Origin: a virus
IMG/VR virus record: IMGVR_UViG_3300046657_000006
Span: 1-64,000 of that record
Strand: one strand, 5' to 3'
Length of the DNA stretch: 64,000 nt
The stretch's first letter is position 1. Each line of letters begins with the position of its first letter. The notes under the pieces were generated by a model, which was not told where the DNA came from, made no database searches, and was given only the letters and a program-made list of their open reading frames with translations. Shown here in pieces: positions 7,900 to 15,210 of the stretch. The position numbers and the translations under genes are program-made.

Positions 7900-8112
7900 T
7901 TATGAAGCCAGCGTATAACTCTTTACTCGTTTGCCGTTTGGCAGATCGACAAACTTGCTGACAATGTTATGTCCCTGCTTTTTCAACTCCCAACAACGTG
8001 CTCCTAATCTCATGCATCTGAATGGCTCGAACAGAGCAGTTAGAGGTGTTAACGAGTTTCCCTGCTTGAAGTATTCCAAGATGAGTTCTGACTGTGTTTT
8101 GGTTTGGCTCAC
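7900..8112 (-). CDS. Small winged-helix DNA-binding protein
   Basis: A 70-residue protein matching the phage helix-turn-helix pattern in which an N-terminal helix (SELILEYFKQGNSLTPL) is followed by a second helix with ARCWELKKQGHNI and a short wing (NGKRVKSYTL). Such proteins (Pfam HTH_39 type, by eye) bind DNA, and in phages often sit in early operons. It starts with GTG overlapping the upstream stop (GTGA). It may regulate the replication operon; its target site cannot be told. Confidence 0.75.
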   Translation of the reverse strand: MSQTKTQSELILEYFKQGNSLTPLTALFEPFRCMRLGARCWELKKQGHNIVSKFVDLPNGKRVKSYTLAS

Positions 8113-8348
8113 AACGGGTTCCTCCTCAAGTCTTCGTCAGTAACGAGTTCTGTTTTCTTTCCGCAAATTAAACATGATGGACTGCCCTTGCTCGATAACC
8201 ACTCAACAATCTGATCTGCCGTGACTTTCTGAATCCTTTTATCTCGGCGGCAGATTCGATAACCACCTTCACTAAAATCGCTCTTAGCCACCACGCCCTC
8301 AGCAAACTTCCGGCCTACGTTGAACGGGTGCATTTCATCGGACGCCAT
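8109..8348 (-). CDS. Hypothetical protein with CxxC pair
   Basis: 79 residues, basic, with a single CLIC pair in the C-terminal third (SPSCLICGKKTELV) that could bind zinc or form a disulphide. Overlaps the upstream gene by 14 bases and the downstream helix-turn-helix gene by four. No family recognised. Confidence 0.65.
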   Translation of the reverse strand: MASDEMHPFNVGRKFAEGVVAKSDFSEGGYRICRRDKRIQKVTADQIVEWLSSKGSPSCLICGKKTELVTDEDLRRNPL

Positions 8349-8571
8349 TTCCGTTTAACCCTCGGTACATCTTAACCATCCCCAGTACGTTCTTTGGGCT
8401 GAACCCTGAAAGCATCCACTCAGTTAGAACGGCTTCCCATATTCGAACGTTTGTTACCTCTTCAGCGATACACTGACGCTGTAGGTAATTGGCTTGAAGT
8501 CTCGCGATGTCGCGATAGAGCTTGACCGCCGGATTATCAAGGTTTACGTCGCGGGGGATTCCTTTTGGCAT
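8335..8571 (-). CDS. Hypothetical helical protein
   Basis: 78 residues, helical, with no cysteines. The ATG at 8571 overlaps the stop of the Erf gene by one base (TGATG), so it is probably co-translated with it. It contains aromatic and charged residues typical of small recombination accessory proteins, but there is no recognisable motif. Confidence 0.65.
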   Translation of the reverse strand: MPKGIPRDVNLDNPAVKLYRDIARLQANYLQRQCIAEEVTNVRIWEAVLTEWMLSGFSPKNVLGMVKMYRGLNGNGVR

Positions 8572-9323
8572 CAGAAGGGAACCGTGATCGCTAAATTAGC
8601 TTTCTTTAGTTCACTCATGCTAAGGTCGGCCAGCGTTTTATCGGGGAAGATGTTGCCGAGCTCAACTTCGTAGTTTTTAACCTCTTCAATCTCCGCGATA
8701 AGCCTTTCCCGTTCCTTCGCATCTCCAAGCTGTTCAAGTTTGAGCCTGTCGATCCTCGCGCTCATCAACGCGGCCATTTCCCCAAGTTGCGGATTAGTCA
8801 ACGCGCTCAGTCCTTCGGTGACGTTGAAGTTTTCATTAGCGAACTTGTCGCAACGCTTCGGCCCCCACAGCGGAGTATCGCCAAGGCTATTCAAAACCTT
8901 CCCAGCCGCAAAGATTGCAGTGGTGAGATTCTTGCCTTCCGTGTCTTGCTGGAACTGCTTAGATTCTCCGGTCATCCGATCCACTTTCTGCATCTCTTCC
9001 CGCGAGGCTATCCCACGCTTAATCTCGTAGCCCAGCAGTGCGAGGGCGCGACCGACCGCAGAAGTCTCACAGTTCTCGATATAACTGGTTTTATTGACGT
9101 AGCCCTCACTGCGGTTCTCAAAAGCGTGTCCGGTTGAAGCAGGGGATGCGTCGTCCTGATTACGGTAAATTTCTGCTCGCATCAGGATGAACCCGTGTTC
9201 AGCGTTATGCTCAAGAACCGCAGTGAGTACACGCCCCCCGACGTGTTCCGCGTAGAACTTCTCTAGCCGCTCGTTGACAGGGACGTAGTTAGCGAGCCTG
9301 TCGGATGTCTGTGACTGTGCCAC
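8571..9323 (-). CDS. erf: Erf-family single-strand annealing protein
   Basis: A 250-residue protein whose residues about 80-110 carry the Erf-type core (NKTSYIENCETSAVGRALA), preceded by a beta-rich segment and followed by a charged coiled-coil-like C-terminus. Erf-type proteins form rings that anneal complementary single strands during phage recombination and genome circularisation. The start is a GTG at 9323 with AAAGGG upstream; the gene overlaps the end of the NinB-type gene by 35 bases. With NinB and VRR-NUC neighbours it forms a recombination cluster. Confidence 0.85.
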   Translation of the reverse strand: MAQSQTSDRLANYVPVNERLEKFYAEHVGGRVLTAVLEHNAEHGFILMRAEIYRNQDDASPASTGHAFENRSEGYVNKTSYIENCETSAVGRALALLGYEIKRGIASREEMQKVDRMTGESKQFQQDTEGKNLTTAIFAAGKVLNSLGDTPLWGPKRCDKFANENFNVTEGLSALTNPQLGEMAALMSARIDRLKLEQLGDAKERERLIAEIEEVKNYEVELGNIFPDKTLADLSMSELKKANLAITVPF

Positions 9324-9771
9324 CTGTTTTCCCTTTCTTCGGTTGTTTCATCTCGTAATAAAGATCGGACGGGATAACCACAATTTCCGCAAACTCCGCG
9401 AGAAACTTTGCCGCTCGATCTAGGTATTCGGAAAACTCTTTTGTGTCCATGAATCGAGAGTCGGGAATCATCTCGTCAATAACTTCGCCCGTCTGCTTGT
9501 TGACTATCGGCGTCGTACCGAGAACATGCTTCTTTAGAGCCTCGTGCGCTTGTTCCTTGCTTATCCACGGCTCCCCGCTGGCTTCGCGTAACCACTCAGT
9601 CCATCCCTGAATGTAGGCTGTCCAGTAGTAAGCGTTCTGATCGAGGCTGCGAGTCTTTTTGTGCGGCTTGATAAGTACGTCATACAACCCTGCCGGAAGC
9701 GTGCCGATAAACCGCATCAGCTTGTGCTTCTGATCAGTTGAAGCAAGGTTGATTACTAGAGCGTCTTTCAC
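9289..9771 (-). CDS. ninB: NinB/Orf-like recombination protein
   Basis: Start placed at the GTG at 9771, which overlaps the upstream stop (GTGA at 9768-9771); the frame is open to 9807. The 160-residue product holds KTRSLDQNAYYW near residue 40, the signature of the NinB (lambda Orf) family, and a later HVLGTTP segment. Lambda Orf helps load annealing proteins on single-stranded DNA coated with SSB. Placement directly before the Erf gene fits that role. Confidence 0.85.
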   Translation of the reverse strand: MKDALVINLASTDQKHKLMRFIGTLPAGLYDVLIKPHKKTRSLDQNAYYWTAYIQGWTEWLREASGEPWISKEQAHEALKKHVLGTTPIVNKQTGEVIDEMIPDSRFMDTKEFSEYLDRAAKFLAEFAEIVVIPSDLYYEMKQPKKGKTGGTVTDIRQAR

Positions 9772-10010
9772 GTCACGTCGTCTCTTCGTTGCGAACAGTA
9801 AGGACACGGCTCTCGTGAATTCAATCCTCCGCCGCCTTCGTTAACCAAGTCCCCGTGAACTTCTATTGTGTAACCTTCATTCTTGCAGTAGTCGCACCAT
9901 CGATTCGGGTTCAACCAACAGCGCGGTTCGTGTTTCGCAACTGTCGGCTCAGTGGCCGCAAAACGGCAGAAGTCGCACTTGAATCTTGGCTTGGATTTGA
10001 CCGCTCTCAT
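9768..10010 (-). CDS. Small multi-cysteine zinc-binding protein
   Basis: 80 residues with CDFC near residue 12, a H..C pair near residues 27-31, CDYC near 39 and CPYC near the C-terminus: enough ligands for two zinc sites. The start ATG has AAGGG 6-10 bases upstream, and a TTGACA lies about 40 bases further up (10047-10052, minus strand). No family recognised. Likely a DNA- or protein-binding accessory of the recombination genes. Confidence 0.7.
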   Translation of the reverse strand: MRAVKSKPRFKCDFCRFAATEPTVAKHEPRCWLNPNRWCDYCKNEGYTIEVHGDLVNEGGGGLNSREPCPYCSQRRDDVT

Positions 10011-10098
10011 TTGTTCCCTTTGCTGAATTGGGCGGCGCGGCTAGACTGTCAAACGGATTTGCCGAACACGTCTGCCCCTTTGTCGCTACCGCCCAAAC

Positions 10099-10254
10099 TT
10101 ATTTCTTCTCCTTCTTGCTTGCCTCGATGTGCTTCTCAGCTGCGATAACCATTTCCGCGCTCACCGTGCGCCGATTACTTGCGGCCAGCTTCTTGATGCC
10201 CCTGAAGACTTCGGGCGGGAAGTAGATGTGCGTATCCTTGAATTCTTGTTTCAT
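10099..10254 (-). CDS. Ribbon-helix-helix DNA-binding protein (51 residues)
   Basis: A short gene encoding MKQEFKDTHIYFPPEVFR..., with a beta strand (THIYFP), helix A (EVFRGIKKLAASN) and helix B (TVSAEMVIAAEKHIEA), the Arc/CopG fold. Such proteins bind operators as dimers and usually regulate their own promoter. No ribosome-binding site precedes the ATG. Instead a TTGACA...TACCTT promoter ends 8 bases before it, so the mRNA may be leaderless. It shares a promoter box with the divergent region at 16640-16673, so this protein may act there too. Confidence 0.75.
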   Translation of the reverse strand: MKQEFKDTHIYFPPEVFRGIKKLAASNRRTVSAEMVIAAEKHIEASKKEKK

Positions 10255-10262
10255 GGGAGAAG

Positions 10263-10291
10263 AAGGTACTACGATAGGATAAGGCTGTCAA
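10263..10291 (-). promoter_or_regulatory. Leftward promoter immediately before the ribbon-helix-helix gene
   Basis: On the minus strand, TTGACA (10291-10286) is separated by 17 bases from TACCTT (10268-10263). The ATG at 10254 begins 8 bases after the -10 box, where transcription itself would be expected to start. The flanking AGTTGTTGACA is repeated at the leftward promoter at 16668-16678. Both boxes are overlapped by the end of the 10295-10456 gene. Confidence 0.6.
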
Positions 10292-10294
10292 CAA

Positions 10295-10456
10295 CTATTT
10301 CTTCCGTTTCCACCGCCTTGGCCATTTTGTTTTCAACTTCGGAATTATGCGTTCCTTCCGAACTGTCAACAATTCGCTTGAACGGTTATTCTTGTCCTGA
10401 TCTTTCTCTTTCTGAGTTTCAGTTTTACTGATTAACTTTTTGTAGAAGCTCTTCAT
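10295..10456 (-). CDS. Small highly basic protein
   Basis: 53 residues, unusually basic, ending PRRWKRKK; the N-terminal half is helical (MKSFYKKLISKTETQKEKD). The ATG at 10456 has a GGTGGTG stretch 4-10 bases upstream as a weak ribosome-binding site. Such Lys/Arg-rich proteins are often nucleic-acid-binding. Too short to place in a family. Confidence 0.6.
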   Translation of the reverse strand: MKSFYKKLISKTETQKEKDQDKNNRSSELLTVRKERIIPKLKTKWPRRWKRKK

Positions 10457-10603
10457 AAATCACCACCAAGGAGACTCGGTTGGCAGACGGATACCTTCCC
10501 CTCGGTATCCGCTTAATCACCACCAAGTATGACTTCGGAGGCTTTGACGTACAGGTTCTTCTTGATCTAGTAACTCACCGATATTTTGTGAGTCGGGTGG
10601 ATT

Positions 10604-10801
10604 TTACGTGCCGTCAAGAAAGCGGGGCTGATTCAACCACGATCTAAAGTTGCGACTCCGTTCCCAGCGTCGGCTTAGAAATATGGTGATCGTAGCGAGA
10701 GAACCAGCTTCGTATACTGTAAGCTCTTCCCCCAACACGAACTGATTAGGATTGCTTCTTGGGTCGAAAAGGTCGAATAGGAAGGGAATCCATTGTTTCA
10801 A
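10604..10801 (-). CDS. Possible small protein with TTG start
   Basis: A 65-residue frame beginning at a TTG 18 bases downstream of the -10 of the strong promoter at 10819-10846. There is no clear ribosome-binding site and no family match; the frame contains a mixed, protein-like composition (FVLGEELTVYEAGS). A competing 24-codon frame overlaps its start. The 147 bases between this frame and the next gene hold no further gene, but carry an 8-base-pair hairpin (10488-10511) and two copies of AATCACCACCAAG. Uncertain. Confidence 0.35.
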   Translation of the reverse strand: MKQWIPFLFDLFDPRSNPNQFVLGEELTVYEAGSLATITIFLSRRWERSRNFRSWLNQPRFLDGT

Positions 10802-10818
10802 ATATCTCAGTTAGAGAC

Positions 10819-10846
10819 ATTATAAACGGATTTTACTTGCAGTCAA
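10819..10846 (-). promoter_or_regulatory. Strong sigma70-type leftward promoter
   Basis: On the minus strand, TTGACT (10846-10841), a 16-base spacer and a perfect TATAAT (10824-10819). It faces the recombination/replication operon (10456 down to 1726) and is the best candidate for its main promoter. Transcription would start near 10812. Confidence 0.75.
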
Positions 10847-10886
10847 TAAATTATTTTGGTAGGCTTCTGACCGTCCATCACGTGTC

Positions 10887-10946
10887 AGACATCTCAGTTG
10901 CAAAGCTGCCTCGGCTCCGGTCGGGGCAGTGGCGCGTTAGATGTCT
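10887..10946. repeat. Nested inverted repeat between two leftward operons
   Basis: AGACATCT (10887-10894) pairs with AGATGTCT (10939-10946), enclosing a second 9-base-pair stem, CTGCCTCGG / TCGGGGCAG, with a 6-base loop. It lies between the last gene of the 11-16 kb leftward operon (stop at 10987) and the promoter at 10846. No T run follows on the minus strand; rightward it is followed by TTTCTT. It may end transcription of the upstream operon or be a protein-binding or processing site. Confidence 0.5.
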
Positions 10947-10986
10947 TTCTTGGCCTAGCCCGACACGGTAGAGAGGTTTTTCCTCA

Positions 10987-11109
10987 TCACCTATACTCTC
11001 CATGCAGCTTCTCTTCCTCCACGATCTTCCTCATAACTAAAGTCCACACAGGTAATGGACAGTCTTCAATGAGGTGGAGGGCGATTAGCAGTCGTTTAAG
11101 TAGTTTCAT
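10987..11109 (-). CDS. Tiny basic/helical protein (40 residues)
   Basis: Encodes MKLLKRLLIALHLIED..., ending EEKLHGEYR, with a short amphipathic N-terminal helix. The ribosome-binding site TAGGAG sits 8 bases before the ATG and includes the upstream gene's stop codon, so the reading frame is well supported despite its size. Possibly membrane-associated. No family recognised. Confidence 0.6.
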   Translation of the reverse strand: MKLLKRLLIALHLIEDCPLPVWTLVMRKIVEEEKLHGEYR

Positions 11110-11119
11110 TCGTTCACTC

Positions 11120-11335
11120 CTAAAGTTCGTCGAATACTTTGCCGACTTCAATCATTGCGCCCATATAGCCAACGACAGTGCCCTTGAAAAACGCTTTCTT
11201 AGTCGCGTCAGGTTCCTCATCTTGGAGCTTTTGTTGTGCAGCATGGGATGTCCCCAGCGCACTATAAAGCTCACGCCGTAACGAAGCGATGAACGATTCC
11301 ACTTCTCGTTCGGCCTTCTTTGCAATTTTACTCAT
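11120..11335 (-). CDS. Hypothetical helical protein
   Basis: 71 residues, charged and alpha-helical, beginning MSKIAKKAEREVESF and ending in a glycine-containing hydrophobic helix (GYMGAMIEVGKVF). It overlaps the end of the C2H2-like gene by 8 bases. No family recognised. Confidence 0.65.
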   Translation of the reverse strand: MSKIAKKAEREVESFIASLRRELYSALGTSHAAQQKLQDEEPDATKKAFFKGTVVGYMGAMIEVGKVFDEL

Positions 11336-12002
11336 TGCTCTTCCCTTCCGCTCCTACTTGCTGAGGGGTTGTAACATCTAGTCCCTGTCTTTCACCAGCC
11401 GCGAACGATTCAGGGTCATGCTGCACAGAACTCGCGGTGCTAACGTCTGGGTTGTTGCTCGCTGCGCTCGACTTAGTAAGTTGAATAATTGCTGCGATTC
11501 CCATGCGAGCAGCGCGGCGTTGATTGTCCGTTGCGTCAAGGTCGTCAGCGATAGACGACAACGCTGCCAGTACGGGCTCGCTATCGTCGTACATGCTGAA
11601 CTGGTGCAACTGTTCTTCTGCGGCGAGGGCACGGCCTTCCATACTGTCGTAAACAAAGAACGCGTCGTTAATTGACCGGCACTCTTGAAAGGGCTTATAG
11701 CTTCGCATCGCGGTAGTTAAGGATTCGACGTTGCATTCAAGACGTTCGATCTCGCCGCGACTTTGTAGCGCTTGCTCCATCCATTCATCACGGGATACTT
11801 CGGCCTTTCGCAATTCCATCACCAACCCAAGTTCATTCCCGGATTTGATTCGACATGCCGACGTCGCGCCCGGGGTCTCGCCGAAATGATCTTGCGCCGC
11901 ACCGATGGTGGTGAAACTATCGCCGCAATGGAAGCACGTCCAACCGCCTTCGGGCATCATGTAAGTTTCGGCGACACTAAACTCCAAGTGGGCGTCAGTC
12001 AT
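11328..12002 (-). CDS. Phage protein with N-terminal C2H2-like zinc finger
   Basis: 224 residues. Residues about 20-50 (WTCFHCGDSFTTIGAAQDHFG) form a zinc-finger-like head of a type seen in many phage orphan proteins, followed by a coiled-coil segment (LRKAEVSRDEWMEQ...) and a Ser/Ala/Asn-rich C-terminus. DNA of that tail (CTCGCTGCGCTCGACT, minus-strand sense reversed) also occurs at the end of the 12639-13157 gene, a sign of recombination within the operon. Likely a DNA- or protein-binding factor; role unknown. Confidence 0.7.
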   Translation of the reverse strand: MTDAHLEFSVAETYMMPEGGWTCFHCGDSFTTIGAAQDHFGETPGATSACRIKSGNELGLVMELRKAEVSRDEWMEQALQSRGEIERLECNVESLTTAMRSYKPFQECRSINDAFFVYDSMEGRALAAEEQLHQFSMYDDSEPVLAALSSIADDLDATDNQRRAARMGIAAIIQLTKSSAASNNPDVSTASSVQHDPESFAAGERQGLDVTTPQQVGAEGKSNE

Positions 12003-12259
12003 TTGGAGTCTCCTTGACGAATGCGCCCCGCGATGTATCGGCCTCCAGATGAGTAGTAAGTCTCAGCAATCACCGCACACATCTCCCGCTCTGCCTTTAG
12101 CAGTTCATCCACTTGTGATTGGGTGTAGCAGCGAACTGCGGTTACAGTGCTAAGGTGTTCCCAAATCTGTTCCTTTGTCCCACGCTCATCTAAGAACGCC
12201 ATTTCTACGGCCTTGCGAACTGCATTGAGGCTTACCAATCTGTCGGTTCCGTTACTCAT
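11999..12259 (-). CDS. Hypothetical protein
   Basis: 86 residues, mixed alpha/beta prediction, with two cysteines not arranged as a zinc site. It begins MSNGTDRLVSLNAVRKAVEMAF and contains a YTQSQVDELLKAE segment that resembles the short helical repeats of other genes in this operon (also seen at 15590-15958 as YTQAQLDYAVELE). Linked by ATGA overlaps on both sides. Confidence 0.65.
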   Translation of the reverse strand: MSNGTDRLVSLNAVRKAVEMAFLDERGTKEQIWEHLSTVTAVRCYTQSQVDELLKAEREMCAVIAETYYSSGGRYIAGRIRQGDSK

Positions 12260-12579
12260 CCCTGTCGTCCTTTCATTTGATTGTCGTACTCAGCTAAGGC
12301 GCGATTCAGCCTATGAATTGAGTCCGGGTCGCCGCAGTCTTGCAGTAGTCGGTTGCGAGCGAACGTTGCCGCCTCTGCCAGCCTCTTACACACTGCAAAC
12401 AAGTCCCCGCCTTGAATTGCTAACTGATTTCGCTCGTCGGTCAGACGTTCGATCTCAGCCCTTTCCAGAGTAGGAGAATCGTCGCTGATGGAGAACACGG
12501 GTCGCGTGTAGGTCTCGCCTCCAACAAGTCTGCGTTCAGGTGAAGGCGGAATAGAACTCTTTGTTTTTGATTCACTCAT
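12256..12579 (-). CDS. Hypothetical coiled-coil protein
   Basis: Start at the ATG at 12579, preceded by the repeated box TTTTGAAAGGACTTGAT with AAAGGA as ribosome-binding site; the frame stays open to 12618. The 107-residue product has a proline-containing head and a helical region (LERAEIERLTDERNQLA) typical of short phage coiled coils. No family recognised. Confidence 0.65.
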   Translation of the reverse strand: MSESKTKSSIPPSPERRLVGGETYTRPVFSISDDSPTLERAEIERLTDERNQLAIQGGDLFAVCKRLAEAATFARNRLLQDCGDPDSIHRLNRALAEYDNQMKGRQG

Positions 12580-12638
12580 ATCAAGTCCTTTCAAAACCAA
12601 TTCGTTCAATGCAGACAAGAACTCGCAACTTAATCGGG

Positions 12639-13157
12639 TTAGGAGTTACTCGCTGCGCTCGACTCGGCAGGTTGAAGTGCGGCGCGGCAAATTGCTTCTG
12701 GCAGCGTTGCCGCTTGCGCCTCAACCTCATAGCCTCCGCTCATCCGAAACGAGGCGCTCCACGAAGTGTCCGGCATTCCGTAAACGTCGTTAGTTATACA
12801 GTCAGTGAGCCAGCCTAACTCGCGCATCTTTTCGATCACTTCCATTGCGGCGGCTATGTCGGTTGAGGGCGACCATTTCCTAAAGGTGCGGTCGTACAGA
12901 GCGTTCGCGCCGTAAGTGTACGGCTCACCTCTAAGCACGCCCATCTTGTAGTGAAGCATCCATGCCACATCCCTGCGGTCGTCACCTTCATCACGATCAC
13001 TGCGGACACGCTTCCACTGCATCACCCGCTCCGCAACGAGCGCGTCCAGTTCGCGCCCCGCCACACAAGGTTGTCCGTCCGCTTCGGCGGCTCGGAGAGT
13101 CTCGCCTGATTGAGTTGCGAGGTGTTGGTTCTCATCAACTTCATTTTCTTGTTTCAT
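12639..13157 (-). CDS. Phage ABA-sandwich-domain protein
   Basis: 172 residues. After an N-terminal leader (MKQENEVDENQ, shared with the gene at 13364-13885), residues about 35-165 match the phage ABA sandwich family: LDALVAERVMQWKR, then WSPSTDIAAAMEVIEKMRELGW and a closing ATLPEAICRAAL. The family is common in phage accessory regions and has no known biochemical role. The ATG at 13157 is preceded by AAAAAGGATTTGAT. Confidence 0.8.
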   Translation of the reverse strand: MKQENEVDENQHLATQSGETLRAAEADGQPCVAGRELDALVAERVMQWKRVRSDRDEGDDRRDVAWMLHYKMGVLRGEPYTYGANALYDRTFRKWSPSTDIAAAMEVIEKMRELGWLTDCITNDVYGMPDTSWSASFRMSGGYEVEAQAATLPEAICRAALQPAESSAASNS

Positions 13158-13158
13158 A

Positions 13159-13362
13159 TCAAATCCTTTTTATCGGTGACGCCATGCTCATCATCCAGAA
13201 ATCCATGATCCACATCCAACGTGATTGCAGTTTCTTGAAATACCAACCGTAGGCCGCTTGGCGTTGCAATCGCTCCTGAACGACCACGGCGCGAAGCACG
13301 GCGTTTTCAACTTGCAGTCGCCTAATGTGGTTCAGGTAGTTAGTACGTTCGGTGTTGCTCAT
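13159..13362 (-). CDS. Small Trp/Met-rich hypothetical protein
   Basis: Start at the ATG at 13362, right after the repeated box TTTTGAAAGGATTTGAT; the frame is open to 13437. The 67-residue product has a helical N-terminal half and an aromatic, hydrophobic C-terminus (SRWMWIMDFWMMSMA) that could sit in or on a membrane. Its last codons and stop lie inside the next copy of the repeated box. Confidence 0.6.
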   Translation of the reverse strand: MSNTERTNYLNHIRRLQVENAVLRAVVVQERLQRQAAYGWYFKKLQSRWMWIMDFWMMSMASPIKRI

Positions 13363-13363
13363 A

Positions 13364-13885
13364 TCAAATCCTTTCAAAACCATCGGGCTCGGCTGTACCC
13401 GTCGAAGCGACGGAGTTGGTATCGGGCTTGGTGTCAACGAATTCCACTACTACCCCAAGCACGTCGAATAGCTCGGTAATCCTTTGCTCGCGCTCGCTTT
13501 CGTTCATCTGCGGGTTGTCGTTAACTTCCATTAACTCTTCGACCGCTCCGGCGTGCCTGTAGGCGTATAACCGCTCTTCGTCGGACACAATGAGATCGCC
13601 GAGCGACTCGGGCGCGACCACTTCTTCGACAAGTAGATCTTCCGGTGTATAGACGTTTCGAATTTGGTCAGAACGCAAGCCGCGTCGAATGCAGTCAAAT
13701 CCCAAACAGCACATCTTGCCGTCAGCGTCCCGCAGCAACATCGAGTTCCGTAGATCGCCTCTTAGCCACCTGTCACGCTCGATCACAAGAACGGGATGGG
13801 CAGCACTCAACTCTGAAGTGGGTTTCATCTCGGCACTTGGAACGGCTGAGGTTTGGTTCTCATCAACTTCATTTTCTTGTTTCAC
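13364..13885 (-). CDS. Conserved phage orphan protein with MKQENEVDENQ leader
   Basis: 173 residues, GTG start at 13885. The first 11 residues, MKQENEVDENQ, are identical to those of the 12639-13157 protein although the rest differs. Residues about 38-70 (DRWLRGDLRNSMLLRDADGKMCCLGF) match a segment found in many phage and bacterial proteins of unknown role. The gene ends in a copy of the repeated box. Function unknown. Confidence 0.7.
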   Translation of the reverse strand: MKQENEVDENQTSAVPSAEMKPTSELSAAHPVLVIERDRWLRGDLRNSMLLRDADGKMCCLGFDCIRRGLRSDQIRNVYTPEDLLVEEVVAPESLGDLIVSDEERLYAYRHAGAVEELMEVNDNPQMNESEREQRITELFDVLGVVVEFVDTKPDTNSVASTGTAEPDGFERI

Positions 13886-14034
13886 ATCAAATCCTTTTTC
13901 TGTTTAATTGACAGACCCTCGCTAGTCAGTTGCGCGGCTCGGAGAGAAAAATCATTTCAAGGTTAATGCTGCACAGAACTCACTATGGAGTCGGGCTAGA
14001 TACAGCTCGCTTCGCTCGTCTCGGTGCGCTGACG

Positions 14035-14505
14035 CTACCCCACCCAAACGTAGCCCTCATCCGGCACTTCGCCCTCGCGCTCACTGGCCTTGATTTCTGC
14101 AGCGCGAATCACGAGCACGTCGGGCTGTTTTTCGTAATCTTCAAGAGTCACGTACGACTTGAAAGTGTATTTCTCGTTCGGACGTTCAACGTACCTTCCG
14201 ATATAGCCGCGCTTAACGCCCTTGCCACTTATGAACGCCTCTGACTCAGGTATTTCCTTGCCCGTTTTCTTGTTGATATAAGCGTAGTCACAGCCTCGAT
14301 GGTAGCCCGTCAAGTCTTCGAGCGACTCGCTCTCGCTGATTGAGTAATCACTGCCACAACACGTGCAGGACACGCGATCAGGATTGTGCCCGAATCGGTT
14401 ATAGAAAATTGTTTTAGCTTCGGTTTCAGGGGCTTCGATATAAATCATCGCCCACTTTGCCTTCTGTCCGCCGCCGCTATGCATGTCCCAAAATTTCGTC
14501 CACAT
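14035..14505 (-). CDS. Conserved phage protein with CTCC motif
   Basis: 156 residues, beginning MWTKFWDMHSGGGQK, a start I recognise from conserved phage proteins of unknown role. It continues with IYIEAPETEA, a CTCCGSDYSI zinc-like motif near residue 48 and GCDYAYINK. The downstream 149 bases to the 13885 start hold no gene. GGAGAAAGG precedes the ATG. Confidence 0.75.
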   Translation of the reverse strand: MWTKFWDMHSGGGQKAKWAMIYIEAPETEAKTIFYNRFGHNPDRVSCTCCGSDYSISESESLEDLTGYHRGCDYAYINKKTGKEIPESEAFISGKGVKRGYIGRYVERPNEKYTFKSYVTLEDYEKQPDVLVIRAAEIKASEREGEVPDEGYVWVG

Positions 14506-14561
14506 AACCTTTCTCCAATCTGTCTTTCAAAATAAGAACCCGTGAATGCCACGGTGCACTC

Positions 14562-14744
14562 TCAGCCCAACAAGCGGGCGTTACGAATAATTGCTGCGGC
14601 CTCATAATCCCCCCGCATCAAACAATACAACTCCGCCCTCACTGAAATATGATAGCCTTCATCTGTCGTCCTCATGTGAATACGTGTGCGACTTTCTGAG
14701 GGGTCGAAGCGAGCGTGCGTTAATTGGGTTTCAAGGTTGATCAT
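14562..14744 (-). CDS. Small hypothetical protein
   Basis: Start at the ATG at 14744 with GGAG 8 bases upstream (a GTG lies one codon earlier). The 60-residue product has a beta-rich middle (RTRIHMRTTDEGYHISVRAEL) and a helical end. No family recognised. Confidence 0.6.
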   Translation of the reverse strand: MINLETQLTHARFDPSESRTRIHMRTTDEGYHISVRAELYCLMRGDYEAAAIIRNARLLG

Positions 14745-14780
14745 CACTTAATCTCCGCGTTCATCGGCACCTGTTCATTC

Positions 14781-14993
14781 TTACTTGTCATTGGCTATCT
14801 CGTTGCGGTGACGCTTAATAAACATGATAAGCGCATCGCCTGCCGCGCTAGTTTGATAACCCACGCCATTGCAGAATTCGCAACCGACCGGTGATGGCGT
14901 TTTAGACTGGCCGCTACCATTACAATTCCAGCACTTGTGGTCTAATTCGTCCATAATGGCTTCTACGTCAATTTCTATATTTGCGCCCATCAT
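14781..14993 (-). CDS. Small DnaJ-type zinc-binding protein
   Basis: 70 residues with two CxxCxGxG-type pairs: CWNCNGSG and CEFCNGVGY, about 18 residues apart, the DnaJ central-domain zinc pattern. The same motif type occurs in the gene at 102-368. AGGGAGGG directly precedes two adjacent ATGs, either of which could be used. Confidence 0.7.
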   Translation of the reverse strand: MMGANIEIDVEAIMDELDHKCWNCNGSGQSKTPSPVGCEFCNGVGYQTSAAGDALIMFIKRHRNEIANDK

Positions 14994-15019
14994 CCCTCCC
15001 TTATTCCTGCACCTCGTTA

Positions 15020-15208
15020 CTATTCGTCATTCCAACATTGACATCCCGTTGGTTCGGCATAGCAGGATGAACAGACGCCAACAACTAATGACACAATTTG
15101 AGCGCGCTGCTTATTTGTCAGCAACGGAAACGTCTCCACTACCGTTTCCCAAAGCTCCGTGTATTCTCTGCTTGCTAGGTTGGCTCCAATTTGCTCAACT
15201 TCAATCAT
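15020..15208 (-). CDS. Small helical protein with cysteine tail
   Basis: Start at the ATG at 15208, which follows GGAGGAGCGATAGCG, a ribosome-binding site that also holds the upstream stop. The 62-residue product is helical and ends with a cysteine cluster (CSSCYAEPTGCQCW) that may bind zinc. No family recognised. Confidence 0.65.
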   Translation of the reverse strand: MIEVEQIGANLASREYTELWETVVETFPLLTNKQRAQIVSLVVGVCSSCYAEPTGCQCWNDE

Positions 15209-15210
15209 CG

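Noticed and set aside
10129-10431. A rightward gene across the two small leftward genes
   Set aside because: It has no ribosome-binding site and lies opposite the ribbon-helix-helix gene, whose motif is clear.
13886-14034. A gene in the gap before the 13885 start
   Set aside because: Only a nine-codon frame exists on the minus strand. No signal beyond the upstream ribosome-binding box is seen.
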